Below are positions 47,001 through 60,271 of a stretch of 64,000 bases of DNA, one piece after another (within the stretch, counting starts at the first letter, position 1; each line of letters starts with the position of its first letter). The DNA is from Elephas maximus indicus (taxonomy: Eukaryota > Chordata > Mammalia > Proboscidea > Elephantidae). The DNA lies in contig NC_064839.1 of assembly GCF_024166365.1 (NCBI RefSeq), positions 40,126,378 through 40,190,377 on the forward strand, read 5' to 3'. Under the pieces are notes generated by a model, which saw only the letters and a program-made list of their open reading frames with translations, did no database searches and was not told where the DNA came from. A program made the translations under genes and the position numbers.

Positions 47001-50000
47001 GAAATGCACTGAAAAACAAGACGTACTGGTAGACAAATATGTGATAAGGCATAGTAGAAAATGTTAGTGGTAGAATCTAGGTGGTAGGTATATAGATGTT
47101 CACTATAAAATTCTTTCAAATTTGTTGTATGCTTGAAATTTTTCATAATAAAATGTTGGGGGTAAAACTGCAACCAGGTTCCTAACCTCCTCTGTAATGC
47201 TCTATTTTCCCCCAAAGTACTTATCACCTTTTAACATATATTTATTTATTTTTTTTAAATAACTTTTATTAAGCTTCAAGTGAACGTTTACAAATCCAAT
47301 CAGTCTGTCACATATAAGTTTATATACATCTCACTCCCTACTCCCACTTGCTCTCCCCCTCTTGAGTCAGCCCTTTCAGTCTCTCCTTTCTTGACAATTT
47401 TGCCGGCTTCCCTCTCTCTCTATCCTCCCATCCCCCCTCCAGACAAGAGTTGCCAACACAATCTCAAGTGTCCACCTGATATAATTAGCTCACTCTTCAT
47501 CAGCGTCTCTCTCCCACCCGCTGACCAGTCCCTTTCATTTCTGATGAGTTGTCTTCGGGGATGGTTCCTGTCCTGTGTCAACAGAAGGTCTGAGGAGCAT
47601 GGCCGCCGGGATTCCTCCAGTCTCAGTCAGACCATTAAGTTTGGTCTTTTTATGAGAATTTGGGGTCTGCATCCCACTGATCTCCTGCTCCCTCAGGGGT
47701 CCTCTGCTGTGCTCCCTGTCAGGGCAGTCATCGATTGTGGCCGGGCACCAACTAGTTCTTCTGGTCTCAGGATGATGTAGGTCTCTGGTTCATGTGGCCC
47801 TTTCTGTCTCTTGGGCTCTTAGTTGTCGTGTGGCCTTGGTGTTCTTCATTTTCCTTTGCTCCAGGTGGGCTGAGACCAATTGCTGCATCTTAGATGGCCG
47901 CTTGTTAGCATTTAAGACCCCAGACGCCACATTTCAAAGTGGGATGCAGAATGATTTCATAATAGAATTATTTTGCCAATTGACTTAGAAGTCTCTGCAA
48001 ACCATGTTCCCCAGACCCCCGCACTTGCTCCGCTGACCTTTGAAGCATTCATTTTATCCCGGAAACTTCTTTGCTTTTGGTCCAGTCCAATTGAGCTGAC
48101 CTTCCATGTATTGAGTGTTGTCTTTCCCTTCACCTAAAGCAGTTCTTATCTACTGATTAATCAATAAAAAACCCTCTCCCACCCTCCCTCCCTTCCCTCC
48201 TCGTAACCACAAAAGTATGTGTTCTTCTCAGGTTTACTATTTCTCAAGATCTTATAATAGTGGTCTTATACAATATTTGTCCTTTTGCCTCTGACTCATT
48301 TCGCTCAGCATAATGCCTTCCAGGTTCCTCCATGTTATGAAATGTTTCAGAGATCCGTCACTGTTCTTTATCGATGCGTAGTATTCCATTGTGTGAATAT
48401 ACCACAATTTATTTACCCATTCATCCGTTGATGGACACCTTGGTTGCTTCCAACTTTTTGCTATTGTAAACAGAGCTGTTATAAACATGGGTGTGCATGT
48501 ATCTGTTTGTATGAAGGCTCTTGTATCTCTAGGGTATATTCCTAGGAGTGGGATTTCTGGGTTGTATGGTAGTTCTGCTTCTAACTGTTTAAGATAACGC
48601 CAGATAGATTTCCAAAGTGGTTGTACCATTTTACATTCCCACCAGCAGTGTATGAGAGTTCCAATCTCTCCGCAGTCTAACATTTATTATTTTGTGTTTT
48701 TTGGATTAATGCCAGCCTTGCTAGTGTGAGATGGAATCTCATCGTAGTTTTAATTTGCATTTCTCTAATGGCTAATGATCGAGAGCATTTTCTCATGTAT
48801 CTGTTGGCTGCCTGAATATCTTCTTTAGTGAAATGTGTGTTCATATCCTTTGCCCACTTCTTGATTGGGTTGTTTGTCTTTTTGTGGTTGAGTTTTGACA
48901 GAATCATGTAGACTTTAGAGATCAGGCGCTGGTCGGAGATGTCATAGCTGAAAATTCTTTCCCAGTCTGTAGGTGGTCTTTTTACTCTTTTGGAGAAGTC
49001 TTTAGATGAGCATAGGTGTTTGATTTTTAGGAGCTCCCAGTTATCGGGTTTCTCTTCACCATTTTTGGTAATGTTTTGTATTCTGTTTATACCTTGTATT
49101 AGGGCTCCTAGGGTTGTCCCATTTTTTTCTTCCATGATCTTTATCGTTTTAGTCTTTATGTTTAGGTCTTTGATCCACTTGGAGTTATTTTTAATAAAAA
49201 TGATTTATGCCCCAAACTAGAATGTAATCTCTTTACACAGAAAGCAGAATTTTGGTCTGCTTTGTTCACTAATATATTCAACTGCCCTAGAACGGTACCT
49301 GGTACGTACTAAACCAAAACCAAACCAAACCCGTTGCCATTGACTCACGCAACCCTATAGACACTCAAATATTTTCCAATGAAAAAAGGTACCAGATAAT
49401 TCTCACAGATCTCATCTAGCATTGACAACTTAAGAAATGAGCTTCTGCCCTCACAGGGAGCACAACAGAGAACCCCTGAGGGAGCAGGAGATCAGTGGGA
49501 TGCAGACCCCAAATTCTCACAAAAAGACCATACTTAATGGTCTGACTGAGACTAGAGGAATCCTGGCGGTCATGGTCCCCAAACCTTCTGTTGGCCCAGG
49601 ACAGGAACCATTCCCGAAGACAACTCATCAGACATGGAAGGGACTGGACAGTGGGTAGAAGAGAGATGCTGACGAGAGGTAGCTATTTGTTATCAGGTGG
49701 ACACTTGAGACTGTGTTGGCATCTCCTGTCTGGAGGGGGGATGGGAGGGTAGAGAGGGTTGGAAGCTGGCAAAATTGTCACGAAAGGAGAGACTGGAAGG
49801 GCTGACTCCTTAGGGGGAGCAAGTGGGAGTATGGAGTAAGGTGTATATGAACTTATATGTGACAGACTGACTTGATTCGTAAATGTTCACTTGAAGCTCA
49901 ATAAAAATTAAAAAAAAAAAAGAGCTTCTATGAAGCATCAAGGAGCCCTGGTGGCACAGTGGTTAAAGCGATCGACTGCTAACCAAAAGACTGGTGGTTC

Positions 50001-53000
50001 AAAACCACCACCGGCTCTGCAGGAGAAAGATGTGGCAGTCTACTTCCGTTCAGATTACTGAGTCTGGTTTTTGGTTTTTTTATGAAAGCATTAAACCCAC
50101 TGCCGTCGAGTCGATTCTGACCCCTAGAGACCCTACAGGACAGAGTAGAACTGCCCCACAGAGTTTCCAAGGAATGCTTGGTGGATTTGAACTGCTGATC
50201 TCTCGGTTAGCAGCTGTGGCACTTAACTACTACACCACCAGGGTTTCCATGAAAGCATTAAGATCCACAAATTCAAATGATCAGTAAGAAACAATCTAAC
50301 AAATACTCCATTTATTCACCTTTATGTATGCTCAAAGTCCCAAGCTGAAAAGAAATATTACTTATCTTGAAGAAATGTCACTGTTTTGACACTGAACAAA
50401 GATTGAGTAAATACGTATTTTTAGACAAATAGAAAAAGGAGTTCCAGGACTGTCATAGATTGAATTGTGTCCCCCCAAAATATGTCATCTTGGCTAGGCC
50501 ATGATTCCCAGTATCGTATGATTGTCCACCATTTTGTCATCTGATGTGATTTTCCTACTTGTTGTAAATCCTACCTCTATGATGTTAATGCCGCAGGACT
50601 AGAGGCAGTTATGTTAATGAGGCAGGGCTCCATCTACAAGATTAAGTTGTGGTTTAAATCAATCTGCTTTGAGATACAAAAAAGAGAGAAGCAAGTAGAG
50701 AGGCAGGGGGCCTGCATACCACTGAGAAAGCAGCACCAGGAGCAGAGTGCATTCTCTGGACCTGGGGTTTCTGTGCTAAGTTCCTAGACCAGGGGAAGAT
50801 TGATGACAAAGACCTTCCCCCAGAACCAACAGAGACCGTCTTCCCCCTGAGCATCACTGCAGAGGAGGATATTTTCCAGCACACCACTGGTGACTGAGCC
50901 CATATGCAAAGCTAAATGTCCCTTTGACTCAGCATATGGATCTCCAAATATGGGCATGGGAGGAATGGAGGTTTCAGATTATCAGGCACCAAACCCTGTC
51001 CCCTGGAGACTCGGGGATATAAAAGCTCCCTGCTCCCTTGGGGCAGGGAGCGGGTGGTGTTTCGGCTGCTACGCCCCACGTTGCTCCCTGTTTGCGCAAA
51101 TAATAAATTTCTACTTTCTGTTTCCCTAGCAACTGGTGGTGTGGCATCTGTCTTATTTCGAGTGGCTAATAGGACAAGAACCTGTGTTCAGTTAAATTAC
51201 TAGTATAATTTTTCTAAATAATACAGTTAAAAAATTAAAAATGAAAGAGAACTGCATCTGGATACATACGGTTCAGCAAGCATCAAAGGCAATGCATTCT
51301 CTTGTATCTTGGACGGACGGTTGAAGCCCATGGCATAGACTCCCTGGAGAAGCTGTGGTTTCCTAGAAAAACAGTTAAAGATGAAAGTCACACGCTCTTT
51401 GGCTGAAGAGAGAAGGAAAATATCTGAGGGATTTTCTTTCTCTTTTATTGCTGTTACACAGAGTTTGTAACTAACAATACCTGAGTCATATACATGCTGA
51501 ACTGAGCACACCATGTGTGACTGCAGCTAAAGCTTTTCTAGGTTACCTGAAAATTCTACTTAATAGCACAAAGCTGCTGAATTCTTTTATTAAGCTTGTG
51601 TTAGTAAAAAAGGTCTGCAGAGGATCCCTATTTACATGCAAAAGGGAGTCCCAGGAATTAAACAAATAACTCACAGCCGGAGCTCTTCAAAAGACTTCAC
51701 AGAGTAAAGGGGAGAATTTGGATCCCGCTGCAGGACTTCCACCTGGTTTGTGTTATCAACAAGGTTGCTTCTGATTAGTTTGTTGAGTAAGGACTGGGCA
51801 GCTCTGTCCTCTGTCAGGAAAAAGAGAGCAAAGATTTTTAAAAGTCCATGAAATCCACAATGACCTCACCTGAATTCAACTAACACTGTATTTTTAAGTA
51901 ACAACGTGTACTTGGATTGGGCCTTCTAATTCAAGGTATATCACAGATTTGATTAATATAAAATTAATCTTTTTTTTTTTTTTTTAGCTAAAGAGGTATC
52001 TTCTCCATTCAAGACTAACATTATTTTTTAAATAATGTATTTTATTTTTGTTGAGAATATACACAGCAGAACATACATCAATAATTTCTACAAGTACAGT
52101 TCAGTGACATTGATTATATTCTTTGAGTCATGCAACCATTTTTGCCCTTCCTTTTCTGAGTTGTTCCTTCTCCTAAAATTGTTTTTTAAAAGGAAAAATT
52201 CTGATACCTGCATCATCTGTCTGGCCTCAACTCTTTCCAGAATTCTAAGTCCTTTTCTGAGGTTATATTTTTTTCCTATCCAGACCAATATTTACTCCCT
52301 AATTGGCACTCCATATAAACTTAAAATTATTAGCTTAAACACACCACAACAATTAAAAACAGGAATTAACAAAGTCTATTTTTGTATGTTATGTAACTTG
52401 ATGCCGTACAAGCCGTTTATATCTTATCATCCATTTTGAATGTGTCTAAACGTCATTAAGTATTATTTTATTAGATTATAGCAAAGCAGCTTAACATTTC
52501 TTTTATAACGCCCTGTACAAGCATTCAGGGAATATTTCCTGCTGCTGCTGAAGTTCATCAGCTGTTCAACGTAAAATTTCCCTAAAACGTAAACTGACAG
52601 AATTCACCCATTGACTATGTTGAACTTTTATACTAGCACTGTGATTTCCATTAAGGTCAAGCCAAGTCGGGTGTAAAAATAAAGCCTTATAATCATCTAT
52701 TCTCTTAAAATGTAGAACCTCATTTATATAGGGCTATGGCTATGTTACCTTTTTCTTCTTCATCTGTCTTCTCTGCATTAGCATTGGTCTTGACAACAGC
52801 ACCTTTATCAGACACAAAGTGGCCATTATTCAAAATCACATCCCATACCCAACAGCTGAGATAATTCAAATTCTATGGGACACTAGAAATATAAAGGCCT
52901 AGGAAGCAAAAAAATGAATGAGGAAACCAAGCCATTGATAAAAACATATTATTGTTCCTAATCAGACAAAGATATGAAACACTGTTGCTTATATTTCAAT

Positions 53001-56000
53001 TCCTTCCTATTCCAGGTCCCCTCACCTACTTCAAAAACCAATGTTCATTTCCCTCACAATGTCAACATTTTAAAAATGTTAATAGAAAGATGATTATAGC
53101 AGAATGATTGGAGACCACCTTGATGCCCAAGAGGAGTATCTAAGCAAATCATATCATCGATATACAAACACAATAATGCCATTAAAATTACATGTACATA
53201 GGCTGTTGATTAAAACAAATGTATATTTAAACAATGTTAGTTTTTAAAATACAGCACAAAAGAGCACACCGTTACGTAAAAATACATGAATTAAACAGAA
53301 GATTTTAAGTGAATTCAAAGTGAGGTAAATGTTACATTTCCCCCCTATAATATTAACTACATCAACAGATTTTTGATACTCTGATTTCAGAATAATTAGG
53401 ATAAGTAAACTCTCAAGTTGTTCATACTTTGTCTATCTCATCCCAAATTAAGGAACATTAAAACAACAACAAATAATCTTTGGCAGTATATCCCCATGGT
53501 TAGTAATTAATAATTTATAAGCCAGTTAGGCATCCTCATGCTTACATTAAGCAAACTTTGGTCATACAATCCAGTTTGCTGATTCCCCAATCGAACAACG
53601 GCCAACACCTGCCTGTCTGGTACATAAGATTTTTTTCAGGCAGTTGTTATGCCAAAACAGAAATACTAAAGGAAATCTTGTTTGTTTAAAACTAGCTTTT
53701 AGTTACTCACCATTGGCATCTGGTTTGATTTTCTCTTCCTTAAGATGCAAGTTGCTCAACTAAACGGAGAATATGGGGAGGAAAGTGTCAGGCAAATCAC
53801 TTAAAAGATTTTGAATTCACAGAGCCTCCCCAGTGAAGCTGGGCTAAAATGAGCCAATCTCAAAACCTGGTCATAGTTAGGTTGTCAGCTGGGTTCCTTT
53901 GGTCTGCGAAATGTTTGAGTTAGAATAAACAAAACTTTCCATGAATTCAGCAGTAGAAAAAAAAATTATTACACAACAGCTGAAGAACCACACTTCCTAA
54001 TCACGATCCCGAGAGAGAAGTATAATCTGTGTTTGCTTCATGCTGTAATTACAGATCCTCTCTCAGTGAAATATCATTTGAGTTGTCAATCTCTCATCTT
54101 CCAAACTAGAGGAGATTCAAAGAGATGTTGCAAAATGCAGTCAGAGAGAACAGCAAGTTGGGAGGACTATCATGAACAGCACCTTTGGGGAGGAGTCAGT
54201 CAAGCTGCAGAGTATGTCTGAGCCACAGAACCATGCCTACTTTTATGCAGCCTACACTTAAGTTGCCTCGTGCTGGCTGGCTCATATTTTAAACTGGGAA
54301 CATCCTATGTCACCAAAATAGCCAGCAGGCCGAAGTGGAAATAGAAATAAAGAGACAGATCAAAGAGGGATTTCAAAAAAAAAAAACAAACAGAATTATT
54401 AGTGCCTTCATCCAACATTCTAAATCAGGGATATCCCAGCAGGAGAGCTCAAGCTGCTAACCAAAAGGTCGACAGTTTGAATCTACCAGCTGCTCCTTGG
54501 AAACCCTGTGGGGCAGTTCTACTCTGTCTTAGAGGGTCCTTATGAGTTGGAATTGACTTGACCGCACACAACAACATTACAATGCAAATACCTTAAAGAT
54601 GGGATATTTTTAATCAATCTTTGGACTTAGCAAAAAGCAGGTGCTCAAATCATAAAACAAGAAGTAGGACCTAGGACACCATCTAGTCCAGGGTAAAAGA
54701 ATGAAAATCACCACAAGTGATTATTTTTTAAAGCATCAACTACACTGATTGAGGTTCTTTATGAGATTTCTGTCTTTCCTCTAGGTCCAAGAAGGGAGAG
54801 GGAGCAATGAAAAATTGTTTTAGTGGGGACTTAGTTGGGAATGGAGAAGGCTTACTTCATTTGATGCCCTGCTATTATAATATCCATATGTTTTTAATGC
54901 TTTTAACATTTTAGTTTTTAGAATACATGAAAGTAAGTGAAAACTATACAGCTGCAGTTTTTATTTTATTCAAAAACTACCTGAGAAATGATTCTTGAGC
55001 TATTAAGAAGGATGACTTAATGGTAAATGAACTACACTAATAGGGATTGTCTTAGGCAAAATCGTAAAGTAGGAGGCTAAGAAGATCTTATCAGAGTTTT
55101 CAAAACCTTTGCTTTCTACACTGAAAAGAGGTCTTCAATGTGGGTGAAGACAGCCAGGGAAACAAGGAGGAGACACTGAGGTATGAAAAATAAATATAAA
55201 TAGAATCTAAGGTTTTCTTATCTAAAAGGAATAAGAAATGAAGCTTGATGAATACTGAAAATACAGATTGAACAAAGTAATCTTGCTCTGTGCATCTGAC
55301 AGGCACCTCTGTTTTGCAGGCTTGTGGGGATGATCAGTGGGAGTTCCATATGGCACAGGTGTCTTTTTTTTTTTTTTATTGTGCTTTAAGTGAAAGTTTA
55401 CAAATCAAGTCAGTCTCTCATACAAAACCCTACATACATCTTGGTATATACTCCTAGTTGCTCTCTCCCTAATGAGACAACACATTCTTTGTCTCCACCC
55501 TGTGTTACTGTGTCCATTCAGCCAGCTTCTGTTCCCCTCGGCCTTCACATCGCCCCTCCAGACAGGAGCTGCCCAGATAGTCTCATGTGCCTACTTGATC
55601 TAAGAAGCCCACTCCTCACGAGTATCATTTTCTGTCTTGTAGTCCAGTCCAATCCCTGTCTGAAGAGCTGGCTTCGAGAATGTTTCAGCACAGGTGTCTT
55701 TAATATTTGTTCATTTTTAGAATACTGTGACCTATCATAATTTACCTGTGCATGGTTAAACAGATTTGCAAATCTTATCCAGGTTCAACTAAATTAATCC
55801 ACACAATATGAACAGGTAATTAAAAAAATTCCTGCAAAGAAACTGTGAATTATAGATGATAATAATAACAACAACCACCTATCACTTATATAACACACCA
55901 TTCGTGTCCATAACTCAGTGAAGTAGGTACTATGATTATCCCCATTTTACAGAGGAAACTGAGGCATAGAAAGTTTAAGTGACTTGCCCAAGGTCACATA

Positions 56001-59000
56001 ACTAGGTGCTGGTGGCAGTAGAATACAAATCCAAGTTTGTCGGGCTACAAAGTGTGGGAGCTCATAGCTTCTACAGGGCAGTGCCTCTCATAGACAATTC
56101 TAACTGCAAAGAAAATACTAATCTTAAAGATAGAATTGAAAACATGTCTACACAAAAATTTGTACATAATCATAGTAGCATTATTCATAATACCCCAAAA
56201 GTAGAAAAACCCAAAACTCCATCTGCTGATAATAAATAAAACGTGATATGTCCATACAATGGAATATTATTCGGCAATAAGAAGAAACGAAGTACTGATT
56301 CATGCCTCAACATGGACGAACCTTGAAAACATTATGCAAAGTGAAATAAGCTAGTCACGAAGGACCACTTATTGTATGATTTCGCTTTTATGAAATGACC
56401 TGAACAGGTAAACCCAGAGAGACGAAACAGACTGGTGGTGCCCTGGAACTAGGGAAGGTGGAGGGAAATGGGGAGTGACAGCTAATGGGTAGAGTGTCTT
56501 CTCGGGGTGATGTAAATGTTCTAAAATTAATCATGGTGATGGCGACACAACTCTGTGAATATACTGAAAACCAGAAAACTATACACTTTAAATGGGTGAG
56601 TTGTATAGTATATGAATTATATCTTAAATAAGCTTTTATTTAAAAACAAAACTACAGTAAAATCCTACCACAACACTCAAAAAGGGCCCCAAGATTCAAC
56701 TTTGTAAAATTCAGGGTTTTGTTGTTATGAGAATAATAAAGTGGATGGTATGGACCTGCTGAGGAAGACAGAGCTAATGACGTTATACCTGAATTTTCAT
56801 TATCAAAGATGTCTTATTCTGAGCTTCTGTTCTACCTTAAAGATAATTCTAAAGACAGAAACTTAAGCAAAAAAAAAAAAAAAAAAATGACAAAGCTGCT
56901 TCCCACTGTTAACAAAAACTCTTAGGCATACTGATGGGATAAAATAATGCCAGTGATATGACATGGAATTAGGCCCCCCCCCCAAAAACTATCAAAATTA
57001 TTTGAAATATGTATCTCTATTTACAATCATTAATGACTTTTTTTTCCTAAGTGTATATTGTGCTTTGAGACATTAGCTAGTGGAGGTGTAATGCCAGCAC
57101 AAAGCACAGAAAGACATTTTAAGACAATTTATTTCATCTGTATCTCAGCCTTCATTGACTGTTACAATGTACATAAGACATTTAGTAAAACCCTATAACA
57201 CGTAATTTCTAAATAGATATATGCATATTGAGGTACCCTCTGAAAAGTTTCTTTTTGACAGGGCCTTGGAAAGGGAAAAATTAGGACTAGAGTTCACTTA
57301 GTTAATACTGCCTGCTAGGCTAGGCATGAAGAATGCTATGATAAATAAGCTAAGGGCCACAGTTGCAGGAGGAGATGCCATAATGAAAATGGGAGTATTA
57401 GTGGAAATATGTAGGCTGGGCGCTGAGACCTCAATGCTCCCTCCACTCTCTCCTCCCACTCAGCTCCCACAACACTGAGAGTCAGACCTCCACCTCCCAG
57501 GCAGGAAATTACATGATCCCTCTCTAAAAAGTCTGACCAGTTCCAGGAGAAAGTTCTCAGGACACTGATGTGGGAGGATTCCCAACTAAAGGGTTACAGT
57601 GAAGGTGAGAGTTGACAAGCATCACTCATGTGTTCAGAGCTTCCACTCATCTTTCTAGTCACCTACTCTTAAAAATGAATAGACAATTTAGGATTATCAG
57701 ACATTTGAGAAGTCTCCACCATGAACAAACAGATACTAAAACAAATAAAGAAAAGCATGTTTCGGGAAACAGAGGCTGTACAGACAGAAGAAAACAATTA
57801 TTAATGTCCTCCAAATGATGACAGGATATCACAGCCATGAAAGATGCACAAGACATTGTAAAAAAAAAAAAAAAAAAAGGAACATTAAGCTAACAGGAAA
57901 AAGTTAGCTATTGGAATCAAAGAACACAATAGCAGAAAAGAAAAACAAGATTAGAAGGTATTTAAGAAAATCTCCCAGGAAATACAGCAAAAAGACAAAG
58001 ATGAAAAATTGAAGAAAAAGATAAAATTTAAGAACTCTTTTCAATAAATGGCGCTAGAATATTTATATATCCATACAGGAAAAAATGAACTTCAGTCCAT
58101 ACCTTCCATCACATCATTAACAAGTTAAGTTGAAATAGATCACTGACATAAATGTACAACTTAAACTATGAAACTTCTGAAAGAAAACATGGTAGAAAAT
58201 CTTTGTGGCCTTGGGTAAGGCCAATTTCTCAGAGAGAACACAAAAAGCATTAATCATTAAAAAGTTGATAAATGAGAACTTGTCAACTTTGAAAATCTGT
58301 ATTTCTTCAAAAAGTACTACTTAAAAAATAAGTAGTTGCAATCTGGGAGAATATACATGCAGAAAAAAAAATCTGATAATGGATTTTATCCAAAACATAT
58401 AAAGAACTCTCCCAACTCATTTAAAAAAAACTTATTTTTAAAAACGGGCAAAAGATTTGAAAAGCTACTTCGAAGAAGTTATATGGACAGCAAATAAGCA
58501 CATGAAAAAATTCTCAACATCATTAATCATTAGGGAAATGCAAGTTAAACCACAAAACAATACCATTATAAACCTACTAGAACAGAGAAAAAACTGACAA
58601 TACTGTGTTGGTGAGGATGTGAAGCAACTGCAAAATATAACAGCCAAAACAGTTTAACAGTTTTTAATAAAGCTAGACACTTACCATATAACCCACCAAA
58701 TCCCACACTTAGGTAGCTATCCAAGAGAAATCCAAACATGTGTCCATACAAAAATCTGTACCCTAATGTAATAGCAGCCTTATTCATAATTGCTAAAAAC
58801 TGGAAAATAAGCAAATGTCCATCAAAATAAGGAAACTCGTACTTCTACAGAAAGGAATACGTGCTACAACACTGCTGAATCTGAAATGCATTATGCTAGG
58901 TGAAAGAAGCCAGACTTCTCCAAAAGATTACAATATTGTATGATTCCATTCATATGACATTTTGGAAAAGGTAAAACTGTATTGACAGAAAACAAATCAG

Positions 59001-60238
59001 CAGTTGCCAGAGAAGGGTGGGAAGAAGGGAGTGACTGAAAAGAACTTCAAGTGAACTTTTGGGGATGACAAAAATGTTCTGTATCTTAATCGTGGTGGTG
59101 GTGGTTATAAAACTGTATGCCTTTGTCAAAATTCACAGAACTGTATCCCTAACAAGGGTGAATTTTACTATATGCAAATTATACCTCAACAAACCTGACT
59201 TAAATCAATTTAAGGACCAGTCCAAGAGATCCAACAATCAACTAATGAATTCAGGAAAGAGAATTAAAAAAAAAAAAAAAAAAAAAACCCAAAGGAGAAG
59301 AAATCAACAATGAAATTACTCAAGAAAATTTACTTTAACTGAAGGACAAGAGTTTCCCAGGTTGAAAAAACCCACCCAGCAAAATGGATGAAAATAGACC
59401 CATATAAAGGCCTATCATCATGAATTTTCTGAACACTGGATACAAATAGAAGATTCCCCAAGCTTAGAAAGGGGGAAAAACAGGCCACTTCAGGAATCAG
59501 AATGGTCTCAGACATCTCAAAAACAAATACAGAACTCTAAAGGCAATGGGTGTTCCTGGATGGTGCAAATGGTGAACACACTTAGCTGCTAACCGAAAGG
59601 TTGGTGGTTTGAGTCCATCCAGAGAAGGCTTGGAAGAAACACCTAGCAATCATCCACTTCTGAAAAAACAGCCACTGAAAACCCTATGCAGCACAGTTCT
59701 ACTCTGACATACGTGGGGTCACCATGTGTCAGAGTTAACTCAAAGACAACTGGTTTTAAAGGCAGTGGAACAATGCCTTTAAAATTTGGCAGGAAAATAA
59801 TTCCCAAACTACGAAACTACTCCCAGGCAAATTATTATTCAAACGATAGGGCAAAATAAAGACAACTTCAGACATGCAACACCTTAGAAAATTTGCTTCC
59901 CATATACCTCCAGAAAGCTGAAGGATGGCTCCACCAAAATAAGAGAATAAATCAATACAGAGAGGATACAGAAAGGAGGAGATCCAACATAAAAGAAAGG
60001 TAGAAGGAATCCCCAGAATGAGAGTGAAGGGAAATCTGCCCCATTCTCCCAATCCCCCCCCCCAAAAAAGAGAGCTGTGCTCCAAATGTAAAGGACAACT
60101 AGTTCCATTTGAAGTAGGCTCTAAGACCTGAGAGAGATGGAATTGACAGAATACTTTATGTGTCTCAACATTTTTAGATAAATTTAGGCAGCTGGCAAAG
60201 AGTATGGAATTGATTTGGTGATAAGAATGTAGAATATG

Positions 60239-60271
<33 letters not shown>

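Larger units (their letters stand above)
46246..51269 (-). other. DDX19B intron 5
   Basis: A 5-kb intron made almost wholly of repeats: an L2-like stretch, two L1 ends, a longer L1 3' fragment on the minus strand, a further L1 3' UTR on the plus strand, an inverted AfroSINE pair and LTR-like sequence. No exon seen within it. Confidence 0.7.
51363..53710 (-). other. DDX19B introns 2-4
   Basis: Intron 4 (51363-51674) has no recognised feature. Intron 3 (51811-52748) has a T-run and a minus-strand L1-like piece at 52025-52280. Intron 2 (52803-53710) is AT-rich and unique-looking. Confidence 0.5.

Noticed and set aside
47280-47780. 166-codon plus-strand open frame
   Set aside because: It lies antisense inside the 3' UTR of a truncated LINE-1; similar frames recur in other L1 copies.
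60240-60268. CRISPR-like or satellite array
   Set aside because: It is a simple CA dinucleotide run; no direct repeats with unique spacers occur anywhere in the window.
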